Shown here: positions 1-8,263 of the stretch, one piece after another
Layout: every line of letters starts with the position of its first letter
How positions within the stretch are numbered: the first letter of the stretch is position 1
Source: an uncultured Lachnospiraceae bacterium
GTDB taxonomy: Bacteria; Bacillota; Clostridia; Lachnospirales; Lachnospiraceae
Direction of reading: 5' to 3'
Length of the DNA stretch: 46,826 nucleotides
NCBI GenBank assembly: GCA_910579275.1
Contig: CAJTTO010000035.1
Location: forward strand, 1-46,826
Position numbers and translations under genes: made by a program
Notes under the pieces: generated by a model
The model's input: the letters and a program-made list of their open reading frames with translations, nothing else
Database searches by the model: none
Told to the model about the DNA's origin: nothing

Positions 1-53
1 TGGTTATGCATGGCTTGATGCCTGTAACAGGAAGCCGAAGGCTGAACTGTTAC
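1..53 (-). repeat. Family A palindromic repeat (copy A1), cut by window edge
   Basis: On the minus strand this begins GTAACAGTTCAG (positions 53-42) and is identical over all 53 bases to the first 53 bases of the copy at 46724. It is the left half of the IS66-like miniature element described at 27926. The remainder lies outside the window, so no target duplication can be tested. Confidence 0.85.
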
Positions 54-55
54 AA

Positions 56-290
56 TTTTTAAATTCCATCCCTTGCTCCTTTGAGCAGACATTAAAAGCT
101 ATGGAAGCTGAAAAAGATTGGCAGAAAAAAGAATACGTTACTGTTCAGACGTCCGCCAAAGTAGTGGGAATCATGCGCCAAAATGCGTGCCTTTTAGCAT
201 TTTGTGTGCAAAATCTGTTATCATTTACACCTCAATAGCTTGTATGCCGATAAAAACTGGCGTGGGTGTGAATGATAACAAGAATACTGA
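56..290 (+). pseudogene. 3' end of an unknown gene, split by repeat B1
   Basis: The frame from 56 reads as ordinary protein ending in E-K-D-W-Q-K-K-E-Y at 136, where repeat B1 is inserted. Removing B1 and one copy of its 8-bp duplication joins the last codon directly to a TGA at 288-290. This suggests a short, otherwise normal C-terminus was interrupted. The upstream part is lost in repeat A1 and the window edge. The family is not recognised, and the segment is short enough for the reading frame to be chance. Confidence 0.25.
137..279 (+). mobile_element. Family B miniature element (copy B1) with 8-bp target duplication
   Basis: This 143-bp element starts GTTACTGTTCAG and ends GAATGATAAC. 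It is flanked by a perfect 8-bp direct repeat, AAGAATAC, at 129-136 and 280-287. A nearly identical copy lies at 32108-32249. Its right half is an inverted repeat (216-231 against 264-280) with a loop of about 32 nt. It encodes no protein. The left end resembles that of family A, so the same transposase may have moved both; that is inference. Confidence 0.8.
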
Positions 291-318
291 AAAATGGAAA
301 ACCAATCAGTAAAAGATA

Positions 319-347
319 TTGTAGAAAAAAGAAATCATGTTTATAAT
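319..347 (+). promoter_or_regulatory. Sigma-A type promoter candidate for the Rpn gene
   Basis: TTGTAG at 319-324 is followed after 17 nt by a consensus TATAAT at 342-347. It lies about 95 nt upstream of the Rpn-like gene on the same strand. Confidence 0.55.
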
Positions 348-441
348 AGAATTGTAATGATACCTATGCCGTATATTAGAGCGTGTTATCAATCGTAATT
401 TTATAATACACAATATTGGATACCAATTGGAGATACATGAG

Positions 442-1491
442 ATGGAAAATATAAGAAGCCATGAAGTTCTTCCGGTAAACAGGAGGGCAAAAGATACTTT
501 TTTTAAAACAGTGTACGCTACGGAGGAACGACAGAGGGCACTTGCTTCCTTTTTGTTAGGTGTGGATGGGGAGAAAATTACCATTGCCAATGTGCGTCCC
601 GTATTGTTTGGGAATAAGGAAAACGACCTTGCGTTCGAGTGTGATGACGTGTTTTACCTGATGACGGAAAACCAGGCATCGGTATCCCCAAATGTACCAT
701 ACAGACTACTGGAATACATTACGGCAGGTCTGCGTTCAACAGTGGACAGCGAACGTTTGCTGTATGGCGGCGGAAGAGTATATTTTCCGGTTCCAAAACT
801 ATATATGCTGCAGACAGGACTGGAAATAACAAAAGAAAAGCTGCCGAAACAGGTACAGTATGATATCCGTCTAAGTGATTCCTACAGGCTGATCAGTCAA
901 AAATATGGAAAAATGGCTGCCATGCCGGACTTGGATGTTGTTGTCCATGTGTATGATTTTCGGATGACACTGGACGAAACTGTAAAATATATTGAGCAAA
1001 ACATTATGCCAGACCGTTTTATGGCATATGACAACGATTTAAGGAATTATGCTTTCACTGCAAACGGGATAACTTATATACAGCGGGCGGTAAAAGATGA
1101 TAAACACAAAAAATATATAGTGCCGATAAACGTTTCAACTGTTACAGAATATTTGTCACTGCTTATAGAAAGAAATATATTTGTTGATTTATTGACCGAT
1201 AAGGAGGTATGCGATATGACGATGGCGCAGTTTTCGAGGGATGACATGTTAATTTACCAAGGCAGAGAGGAAGGCAGAGAGGAAGGCAGAGCAGAAGGAA
1301 AAGCAGAAGGAAAAGCAGAAGCCATAATTGATCTCCTGAGTGATATAGGTGAACTGCCTGACTCCTTGGAAAATTTAATTATGAAACAGACGGATGCACA
1401 AACACTTCAAAAATGGCTCAAGACTGCAGCAAGGGCTGATTCAATTAAAGAATTTGAAAAATCGATAGGTCTGATAAGTTTAGAAAGATAA
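442..1491 (+). CDS. Rpn family recombination-promoting nuclease / PD-(D/E)XK transposase-like protein
   Basis: The protein has about 349 residues. It matches the Rpn (YhgA-like) group of PD-(D/E)XK nucleases: an N-terminal R-R-A-K-D-T-F-F-K segment, a candidate catalytic Asp near residue 62 (E-N-D-L-A-F) and an E-x-Q pair near residues 76-78 (T-E-N-Q-A-S). A charged C-terminal stretch carries repeated G-[RK]-[EA]-E units, as is common in this family. Rpn proteins are DNA endonucleases linked to RecA-independent recombination; the role here is inferred. The ATG at 442 is chosen over an in-frame TTG at 427 because TTGGAG at 428-432 is well spaced for 442. A promoter candidate lies at 319-347. 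No partner gene follows, and the next gene is a decayed relative on the opposite strand. Confidence 0.8.
   Translation: MENIRSHEVLPVNRRAKDTFFKTVYATEERQRALASFLLGVDGEKITIANVRPVLFGNKENDLAFECDDVFYLMTENQASVSPNVPYRLLEYITAGLRSTVDSERLLYGGGRVYFPVPKLYMLQTGLEITKEKLPKQVQYDIRLSDSYRLISQKYGKMAAMPDLDVVVHVYDFRMTLDETVKYIEQNIMPDRFMAYDNDLRNYAFTANGITYIQRAVKDDKHKKYIVPINVSTVTEYLSLLIERNIFVDLLTDKEVCDMTMAQFSRDDMLIYQGREEGREEGRAEGKAEGKAEAIIDLLSDIGELPDSLENLIMKQTDAQTLQKWLKTAARADSIKEFEKSIGLISLER
1261..1320 (+). repeat. Five tandem 12-bp units inside the Rpn-like gene
   Basis: Exactly 60 bases form five 12-bp units: two GGCAGAGAGGAA, one GGCAGAGCAGAA and two GGAAAAGCAGAA. They encode five G-[RK]-[EA]-E units. Because the unit is a multiple of three, copy number can change without a frameshift. 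Confidence 0.9.
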
Positions 1492-1622
1492 AAAACTAAA
1501 CAAAAAACATTGGAAATCATGTAGGCTGCTAAATGTTTCTGCATCAAATGTACCGCTAAATGATCGGATAGTATCCATTATTCGCCAAACACCACTGCAT
1601 AAGACGCTTTGAATTTGTGTAA

Positions 1623-1793
1623 CCGGAAGTATTCTTTGAAAGTGTCGAAGCTTTGCTTAATGTACTATTACCAAAGGAGCCGTCAGGAGTAGTCCCTATT
1701 CAAGCTGATTTGCTTTAATCAGATTTTTGTGGCGAATTTATACTAACCGAATCATCTAGCTATGGTTTTTTTGACGAAAAGAGGAAAAACTGA
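1623..1793 (+). pseudogene. Decayed coding remnant, unrecognised
   Basis: In this frame 56 codons read as plausible protein (P-E-V-F-F-E-S-V-E-A-L-L onward, ending D-E-K-R-K-N), broken by one TAA at codon 32 and closed by TGA at 1791. There is no start codon or ribosome binding site. The rest of the gap from 1492 to 1889 shows only short broken frames and a weak inverted repeat (TGGCGGA near 1818, TCCGCCA near 1840). The family is not recognised. Confidence 0.25.
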
Positions 1794-1889
1794 CAATACA
1801 AATGCAGCTCCTTTAATGGCGGATGTTCATTTATGACTTTCCGCCATGCGCCTTTACGCTGTTATTTTGATATTAAATTGTTTTGCTGA

Positions 1890-2447
1890 TTACGCCAACT
1901 GCATAACCTCGGCTTCAATCTTTTTTAATTCTTCAAAAGATAATGTCGGAACACAATCCGCAATATCTTCCAGTGACATCTTGCCTTTTTTTATCATTCT
2001 TTCTGCTGTTGCCCTGTCTGCTTCATAAGCAGCAGTATTTGCGGCATCTTTCAGATATGTCCTCATAATCTGCTCATCATCAAATAAACTCATCATTATC
2101 GTTACTACCTCCGCTTCTCGGCTAATCAAATATTCTCTTAGGATGTTCCTATCTTTGCAAATACGGATTGTTTCTTTAACAGTCTGTTCTGTCATTCCAT
2201 ACAGCTTTCTCTGTTCATCAAAAACTTTACAGAAAATGATGTATTGATTGATAATGTCCTCTGTATCGCAAACATTGTCTATCGTTACAATATCCAACGT
2301 ATCCTCTGTTGCGTCTGTATCCTCTGGGTGCAATGTTTTATACAGTTTCAACAAATTCTTTTTATCTTGGAAAAGGTCTAAAAACACACTGTTTTTTGCG
2401 GTACGCTTTGCCTTAACTTCCTGCGTCTGTTTTGTATCGTCCGACAC
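1890..2447 (-). pseudogene. Rpn family nuclease with the catalytic core deleted in frame
   Basis: The 185-residue product begins with the typical N-terminus of a Lachnospiraceae Rpn-like protein (A-K-N-S-V-F-L-D-L-F-Q-D-K-K). It then runs from I-D-N-V directly into D-T-E-D-I-I-N-Q-Y, which in full-length relatives comes after the nuclease core. The junction is near residues 59-60 (about position 2270). The segment that should hold the PD-(D/E)XK residues is missing, so catalysis is unlikely. The frame stays open on both sides, so a stable regulatory fragment cannot be excluded. The comparison with full-length relatives is from memory of the family. Confidence 0.6.
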
Positions 2448-2554
2448 CTTACCACCTCGATTTCTAAAAATCTATGACATAAGATACGATATATCCTGCT
2501 CCTGCCACATTTCAATTATACACAAAAACGCTTGTCTTTACAATAAAATACACA

Positions 2555-2992
2555 TTAAATTTCCTTCTCCCTCCGTTTCGTTCTGCTCTGTTGCCTGTTC
2601 TGCTGTCGGCTCTCGTTCTGAAGCTCCCTCTCAAGGTTCTTTTTATTGTAGCTGATTACCTCGGCATACGCTAATTCTGTGGCGGTCTTGGTCTGCTCCT
2701 TGCCGATACTGTCATATTCAGACTGCAAAGACTGTATCTCGGCTTTCCACTGTTTCGGCGTTATCTTCTCGCCATTCTGTAAAAGGCTCCGCATACGGGC
2801 TTGTACCTTTGGCATTTTTGCACGCACCTGATATTTATAACCGATATTTGCATCCAGTCCCGTAAAGTCTTTGCTTGTTCCTGCCAGACTGCACACATTC
2901 CCGTTAAATTTCAGGTCATAGCCTGTTGCACAGCTTACGGCAGACCAGATGATTCCTGACGAGCTGTGCGTGGATCTTTTTGTAAATATTGG
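2555..2992 (-). pseudogene. 3' fragment of a probable mobilisation relaxase
   Basis: An open frame enters from about 2992 and ends at 2555. It reads T-K-R-S-T-H-S-S-S-G, then G-Y-D-L-K-F-N-G-N-V, and closes with a long basic, glutamine-rich helix (E-S-R-Q-Q-N-R-Q-Q-S-R). This resembles the C-terminal tail of relaxases of integrative or mobilisable elements in Clostridia. There is no credible start or ribosome binding site; a GTG at 2896 is only the first possible start in frame. No relaxase catalytic motif (HUH or Tyr) is present, so this is a scar. The assignment rests on resemblance of the tail only. Confidence 0.45.
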
Positions 2993-3014
2993 AGAACTTA
3001 TATAAGGGACAGCA

Positions 3015-4343
3015 TCACGCCGTCCCTTCTTTTTTGCGCCGTACCAGAAACGGAATCTCGTACAGCATCATTGCTGTCCATCCAATCAGATATGACCATG
3101 GCAGTGCTGTGATTCCCATTTTGCAGGCAAACACAAGCAGAAAGCAGGAGCTCACACGCGCGCCCATATTTATCAGGCTGCTCCACAGGGTAATCTTCAA
3201 ATCCCCCATTCCGCGGAAATATCCCTGAATACCGTTCGTGACCGCAGGAACAATGTACATCAGCGCTATCAGGTGCAGATACTGCTCCCCCATGCTGACT
3301 GTGCCGGCATCACGCGTAAACAGCTTCATGACCGGATTTGCAAAAAGCAGCAGAAAGATACCCATGGCAGCGCCATACACAAGCTCTATAAGCATTCCGA
3401 CGCGAAAAGCCGCCCTGACACGTTTCACCTCGCCTGCTCCACGGTTCTGCGCCATTACGCTGGTCATTGCATGTCCGATATTTTGTTCCGGTATGTAGGC
3501 ATAATCGTCAATCCGGTTGATTGCAGTGAATGCTGCCGTCGCCGTCACACCCATCGTATTGACGATTCCCTGTATCGTAATTTTTCCAAACTGGACAGTC
3601 GACTGCTGCATCGCACTGACAAACCCATACCGGATAATCTCTTTGAACAACTTTTTATCAAACACCAGCCATTGCTTCCCCAGATTCAGCAGAGGAATTT
3701 TGCGCCTAATATAAATCCAGCAGAGCAGACAGCTTAATGCCTCGCTCAAAACGGTGCTGACGGCGCAGCCTGTCGTTCCCATGGAAAAAAACACGACAAA
3801 TATCAAATCACCGACAATGTTTATCCCAGCGCTGACGGCCAGAAAATAAAGCGGGGATTTACTGTCCCCCATAGCCCGCAGCGTACTGGCAAAAAAATTG
3901 TAGATAAAATTAAAAACAAGACCGCATAGGATAATCCGAAGATATCCCACCGCCTCATGTCGGATTGCTGCATCTACCTGTAAAATTTCCAGAAAAAACG
4001 GTGCTGCTGCGAGTGATACAGCAGTCAGCGCAAGCGAAAAGACAACACCGGAAACCATTCCGGTGCTGACCTCCCGTTTTAATGTTTTGTAATCTTTTGC
4101 ACCAAAAAGCGTGCCTACCAGAATCCCTGCCCCAAGGCAGATTCCCTGCACAAACAGGATAATCAATGTCAGAAGCGGATTGCTCGTTCCGACTGCTGCA
4201 AGCGCTTCCTTCCCCACATACCGACCGACAATAATGCTGTCGACTGCATTGTAGGTAAGCTGCAGCAAATTCCCCAGAACCAGCGGTATTGTAAACCGAA
4301 TCAGGATAGGGAACAGTTTTCCATGTGTCATATCGTTTGTCAT
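3015..4343 (-). CDS. MATE family multidrug/cation antiporter
   Basis: The protein has 442 residues and about 12 predicted membrane helices, the normal size for MATE exporters. The N-terminus carries the family signature region I-P-L-V-L-G-N-L-L-Q-L-T-Y-N-A-V-D-S. MATE proteins extrude drugs or organic cations in exchange for Na+ or H+ across the cytoplasmic membrane; the substrate cannot be told. The ATG at 4343 follows GAGGAAAAGGA at good spacing. It lies 81 nt downstream of recQ on the same strand and may be the last gene of that transcript. A second, divergent MATE gene lies at 21004-22368. Confidence 0.9.
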   Translation of the reverse strand: MTNDMTHGKLFPILIRFTIPLVLGNLLQLTYNAVDSIIVGRYVGKEALAAVGTSNPLLTLIILFVQGICLGAGILVGTLFGAKDYKTLKREVSTGMVSGVVFSLALTAVSLAAAPFFLEILQVDAAIRHEAVGYLRIILCGLVFNFIYNFFASTLRAMGDSKSPLYFLAVSAGINIVGDLIFVVFFSMGTTGCAVSTVLSEALSCLLCWIYIRRKIPLLNLGKQWLVFDKKLFKEIIRYGFVSAMQQSTVQFGKITIQGIVNTMGVTATAAFTAINRIDDYAYIPEQNIGHAMTSVMAQNRGAGEVKRVRAAFRVGMLIELVYGAAMGIFLLLFANPVMKLFTRDAGTVSMGEQYLHLIALMYIVPAVTNGIQGYFRGMGDLKITLWSSLINMGARVSSCFLLVFACKMGITALPWSYLIGWTAMMLYEIPFLVRRKKEGTA

Positions 4344-4424
4344 TGTTAATCCTTTTCCTCTGGCAAAGCATCGTTTTTAACGTCGCACACTCTGCATTTC
4401 CGTTGTCACCACGCACAGAAGAGA

Positions 4425-6470
4425 CTATTCCAGCAGCCCATGTTTTTTCAGCCTTGCCCTGATTGCGCCGTTTGTCCTGCCATGTGCCTTGGCAATCTCC
4501 GCTATTTTCATGCCGGACTGGAATTCATTTCTGAGTACATCATCTTCCTCGTTCGTCCACGAGGTGCCAGCATTTTGTTTTACATTTTTCGTTACGGGTA
4601 TGTCCTCGTCGGCGGTTGTGCTGATAACTGCATCCGGATTGTCGGCGGTAAACTCCGCAATCGCATCTATAAAACGCTGTCCGTACTTCTGGAACTTATT
4701 TTCCCCGACACCTGAGACAGCAAGCATTCCTGCTTTGTCAACAGGCGCTTTCGCGCACATATCCACAAGCGTCTTATCGCTAAAAATTATATAAGGCGGC
4801 ATTGCCTCCTCCTTTGCAATCTCAAGACGCAGCTGGCGGAGTTTTTCAAACAAGTCAAATCCGGCGCTTGTAAGCACATCCGTACTGCGCGCCTTTCTGT
4901 TTCTTGTTCCGTCCGCCTGTTCTTTTTCCTCGAATTTTCGGATAACGACACGCGTATCTTCATCCCTAAGCCGCGTGATATCACCTATCTTCAGAACACT
5001 GTATTCGTCAGCAGTCTGGATAACGTACCCCTCCATCAGCATCTCGTTTATCAGCACCCGCAGCTCCCTTTCTTTTTTGTCGGACAGTACGCCGTAGGAC
5101 TTGTAGGATGACGCGCCAATCTCCTTTAATCTGGCGCGGTTTGCTCCTAGCAAAATTCCCATCACAATGTTCTGCCCATATCTGCCTTTTGTCTCCGCAA
5201 TGCAGTTAATCACCCACTTCGCCTCTGCGGTCATGTCCTCCTGCGTATATTCGCGGTGGCAGTTGCCACAGTTATCACAGGGCACATCAGCCTTTTCCCC
5301 AAAATACTCAAGAATGTAGTTTCTCAGACAGGAGGTAATCCTGCAATAGCCTTCCATCGACTGGAGCCTTTGGGCATCCCTCTGCTTTATGAGTTCTATG
5401 TCCTCCGCACCGACACCCTCAAACGCTTTCCTTTCCAGCAGAAATTTATTTGTCCGGATATCCTGCGGCGAAAACAGCAGAATGCACTGTGCATCCTCTC
5501 CGTCGCGCCCTGCCCGTCCTGCCTCCTGATAATAATTTTCCATGCTCTGCGGCATGTTGTAGTGAATCACGAACCGGACATTGGACTTGTCGATTCCCAT
5601 GCCAAACGCGTTGGTGGCGACAATGACCGGTGCCCTGTCATAGATAAAATCCTCCTGATTTTTCTTCCGCACCGCGTTGTCAAGCCCGGCATGGTAACTC
5701 GTCACCGCGGCGCCATTGCGGGATAAAAGCTCACACACGGCATCCACGTTTTTTCTGGTGGCACAATACACGACGCCGCTCTCATTCGGATGTCTGTCTA
5801 TGTAGTCAAGTATAAATTTGTCTTTGTTTTTTCCGGAAATCTGCTCTACGCGGTAATACAGGTTTTCGCGGTCAAATCCTGTCACAACAATACTGGGGTG
5901 GTTTAGCTGCAAAATGCACTCGATGTCTGCCTTTACCTCCCTTGTCGCTGTCGCCGTAAACGCGCTGATTACCGGTCTTTTGGGCAGCTGCCCGATAAAG
6001 TCGACAATTTTCAGGTAACTCGGTCTGAAATCCTGTCCCCACTGCGAAATGCAGTGCGCTTCGTCAACCGTAACCATGGAAATCTCCGCGCTCTGGGCAA
6101 ACTGTATAAAACCGGCGCTTTCAAGCCGCTCCGGCGCAACATAAATAATCTTATAGGTTCCATTCATTGCAAGCCCGAGCGCTTTGGCTATCTGCGTTTC
6201 CGTCAGGGAGGAATTGATGAACGCCGCATGAATCCCGGCCTCGTTTAGTGCCTTGACCTGATCCTGCATCAGTGATATCAGCGGCGATATCACAAGCGTG
6301 ATACCGGAAAGGAGCAATGCCGGCACCTGATAGCACAATGATTTTCCGGCGCCTGTCGGCATGATTGCCAGCGCGTCCTTTCCGTCTAATATGGATTGAA
6401 TAATTTCTTCCTGCCCGTCTCGAAAAGAATCATATCCAAAATATGTCTTCAGTATCTTTGATGCATTCAT
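4425..6470 (-). CDS. recQ: ATP-dependent DNA helicase RecQ
   Basis: The 681-residue protein is a 3'-5' DNA helicase for recombination and repair. It has Walker A M-P-T-G-A-G-K-S (37-44), DEAH box (136-139), T-A-T-A-T-R (motif III, about 172-177), Q-E-A-G-R-A-G-R-D-G (motif VI, 315-324), a RecQ zinc site (Cys 381, 398, 401, 404), a winged-helix region and an HRDC domain (about 537-608). Residues 636-681 form an extra domain (S-W-T-N-E-E-D-D, then E-I-A-K-A-H-G-R-T) that looks like a Myb/helix-turn-helix DNA-binding unit. The ATG at 6470 follows AGGGAG. It starts 23 nt after the PIN gene and is probably co-transcribed with the HTH-ImmA-PIN genes, an unusual setting for recQ. Confidence 0.95.
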   Translation of the reverse strand: MNASKILKTYFGYDSFRDGQEEIIQSILDGKDALAIMPTGAGKSLCYQVPALLLSGITLVISPLISLMQDQVKALNEAGIHAAFINSSLTETQIAKALGLAMNGTYKIIYVAPERLESAGFIQFAQSAEISMVTVDEAHCISQWGQDFRPSYLKIVDFIGQLPKRPVISAFTATATREVKADIECILQLNHPSIVVTGFDRENLYYRVEQISGKNKDKFILDYIDRHPNESGVVYCATRKNVDAVCELLSRNGAAVTSYHAGLDNAVRKKNQEDFIYDRAPVIVATNAFGMGIDKSNVRFVIHYNMPQSMENYYQEAGRAGRDGEDAQCILLFSPQDIRTNKFLLERKAFEGVGAEDIELIKQRDAQRLQSMEGYCRITSCLRNYILEYFGEKADVPCDNCGNCHREYTQEDMTAEAKWVINCIAETKGRYGQNIVMGILLGANRARLKEIGASSYKSYGVLSDKKERELRVLINEMLMEGYVIQTADEYSVLKIGDITRLRDEDTRVVIRKFEEKEQADGTRNRKARSTDVLTSAGFDLFEKLRQLRLEIAKEEAMPPYIIFSDKTLVDMCAKAPVDKAGMLAVSGVGENKFQKYGQRFIDAIAEFTADNPDAVISTTADEDIPVTKNVKQNAGTSWTNEEDDVLRNEFQSGMKIAEIAKAHGRTNGAIRARLKKHGLLE

Positions 6471-6493
6471 GCGTTTACTCCCTTTTTCTAAGT

Positions 6494-7084
6494 CTATTTT
6501 TGAGGTTCTTCTGATAGATACCCTATATTCCTAATCCATTCTTCTCCGGAAAGGATAACAACATCTTTATCTTTGGAATAGGCATCAAAAATGTTCATAT
6601 CTGGATGTTTGTATACTCTGCCTTTATCATTTGTTATCAGCCAGTATTCTCCGCCGGACGCCTTGGCTATCGCAACGAGCTCACATTCCCCCATATCCTT
6701 CTTTTTAAAATTCTCTTTCTTAATATCCTCGCGGGTCAGAGTCCCTTTTTCAATCATCTTTTGCAGATAATCCGGATTTCTCATCCAGCTATAATATCTG
6801 TCCCTTATCTTTTTCAATTCCTCGCGGGCACCAAAAATATCATCCAATTGTATCAATCTTATTGCCTTTATACCCATTCTGCCTTCAAGAAGATTCGTGA
6901 CACACGTATGCACCTCTTTTGATGATTCATCTTCGCTTTCCCTGTAGTACCCAGGATTCAATTCGTCTAAAATGGTTTTTGTAATGCAAATATCGTTTCC
7001 TTTGTCTTTACACACCTCTGCCACACCATATATATTTGAATCAATATCGTGAAGAAATACATTTGTATCTACTAAATAATACAT
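6494..7084 (-). CDS. PIN-domain ribonuclease-like protein
   Basis: The 196-residue protein begins M-Y-Y-L-V-D-T-N-V-F, the usual first strand of a PIN domain. Candidate acidic metal ligands are D6, E41 (L-D-E-L), E135 (G-E-C-E-L) and D153 (I-T-N-D-K-G). PIN domains are Mg2+-dependent ribonucleases, often toxins of toxin-antitoxin pairs. Its ATG directly abuts the TAG stop of the ImmA/IrrE gene, implying translational coupling. At 196 residues it is longer than a typical VapC (about 130), with an insert around residues 45-125. No VapB-type antitoxin is adjacent; the two upstream genes take that place. Confidence 0.8.
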   Translation of the reverse strand: MYYLVDTNVFLHDIDSNIYGVAEVCKDKGNDICITKTILDELNPGYYRESEDESSKEVHTCVTNLLEGRMGIKAIRLIQLDDIFGAREELKKIRDRYYSWMRNPDYLQKMIEKGTLTREDIKKENFKKKDMGECELVAIAKASGGEYWLITNDKGRVYKHPDMNIFDAYSKDKDVVILSGEEWIRNIGYLSEEPQK

Positions 7085-7840
7085 CTAGACAACACCAATT
7101 CCATTCCGCAGCTTAATTGACTCGGCTGTGGCTTTACCGATTTTACCCCTGCTAACTAATATATCTATCTTTTTTTCCAATTCCAGATACGGTGTCATAA
7201 GCCGCTGATATTCTTTTCTCTCGTCGTTGGGAACATAAAAATCCTTTTCAAAATACTCTGAAATTTTACATCCTAGACTTTTCTCGATCTGCTTATGAAC
7301 ACTATTATACTGAGAGTCTTGCCTGCCTTTATACAATATGTTCCTAAGAACCATGGCAAAACTTAAACAATACTTTTTGCATAGTGCATCAACAGATATT
7401 GCCAAATCTTTTCTTTTATCAGGTTGTAGTAACCCCTTATGTAAAATGTCACAATAATCCTGTTCTATGAAACGCTCCGGATATAGCACTTCTGAAGCAA
7501 AATTACTCGCTTCTTTTTCCTGAAGCTCACCAGAATATATATGCTTGTCCTCATCTGATATATTCTGCCCCTTATGCAGGAACCAATGCCCCAGTTCATG
7601 CGCCAGCGTAAAATTCTGATGACCTATCGGACGTTTGTAGTTAATACAGATTACAGTAAAGCCATCACCTCCATATCCAATGAACCCTGAAAGCTTACCA
7701 ATATCCTCTTTAAACAATAACATCTTATACTTTTCGGCATAATCCCCTTTTTCTAAAAGGGTAAAAAGGTTGCCAGGAAAATCCTGGATACAAAAGAATT
7801 CCCTGGCATTTTTTACCGCTTCAAAAACATTACCTGTCAA
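7085..7840 (-). CDS. ImmA/IrrE family metallo-endopeptidase
   Basis: The 251-residue protein carries a zinc protease motif A-H-E-L-G-H (H81, E82, H85) and a downstream Glu (E110, in Q-E-K-E-A-S-N-F-A) placed as the third ligand. ImmA/IrrE (COG2856) proteases usually cleave a cognate HTH repressor, often in mobile elements or stress operons. It lies 15 nt after an XRE-like gene and is coupled to the PIN gene. A regulator-protease pair controlling the nuclease and the genes after it is the simplest model. The C-terminal 110 residues are helical and not recognised. Confidence 0.85.
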   Translation of the reverse strand: MTGNVFEAVKNAREFFCIQDFPGNLFTLLEKGDYAEKYKMLLFKEDIGKLSGFIGYGGDGFTVICINYKRPIGHQNFTLAHELGHWFLHKGQNISDEDKHIYSGELQEKEASNFASEVLYPERFIEQDYCDILHKGLLQPDKRKDLAISVDALCKKYCLSFAMVLRNILYKGRQDSQYNSVHKQIEKSLGCKISEYFEKDFYVPNDERKEYQRLMTPYLELEKKIDILVSRGKIGKATAESIKLRNGIGVV

Positions 7841-7855
7841 GAAAGCACCTCATTT

Positions 7856-8200
7856 CTAATCTACTTCCAATAATACCTCATTCACAAATGATAAATCATC
7901 AATGTAATCCTGCAATTTTGCTTTTACATTTAACGACTTCTCATTGTCAGATCCTCTGTTCATTGACACTGCCAATAAATCACCATCCTTAACGGATTTA
8001 TCCGTAAAATACTCCGGTTTACAGTGCAGTACACCGCAAATTAAGGAAAAATCAAATTCATCAATGTCAGATAATCCGATTCGGTTCTGAATTATGGCAT
8101 CCACATCATCTTTTTCCAAGAAGGCTCTGCTTGCCACATCATCCGCAGTCAAGCCCAAAAGATTCATTCTATCCTGCATGTCATTTCCGATATATAGCAT
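7856..8200 (-). CDS. XRE-like helix-turn-helix regulator, partner of the ImmA/IrrE protease
   Basis: The 114-residue protein has an N-terminal helical segment (R-M-N-L-L-G-L-T-A-D-D-V-A-S, then D-D-V-D-A-I-I-Q-N) with the spacing of an XRE fold. A segment like those of ImmA-linked regulators (V-L-H-C-K-P-E-Y-F) follows. The ATG at 8200 follows GGAGG with a 6-nt gap. As first gene of the run it is the likely repressor or antitoxin. A TATAAT on the minus strand (8293-8298) and a small palindrome at 8264-8274 lie upstream. The HTH is weak, so the class is inferred partly from its neighbours. Confidence 0.65.
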   Translation of the reverse strand: MLYIGNDMQDRMNLLGLTADDVASRAFLEKDDVDAIIQNRIGLSDIDEFDFSLICGVLHCKPEYFTDKSVKDGDLLAVSMNRGSDNEKSLNVKAKLQDYIDDLSFVNEVLLEVD

Positions 8201-8263
8201 ATTTCATACCTCCTTTTCCGCACATGATTGAACTGTCAAACATCAACATTGTACACCATCTCC

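Noticed and set aside
3004..3036. AAGGGAC/GTCCCTT hairpin with a T-run as a terminator
   Set aside because: The T-run is on the plus strand where no gene ends. On the minus strand, where the MATE gene ends, the T-run is missing. It is mostly coding sequence for the MATE tail.
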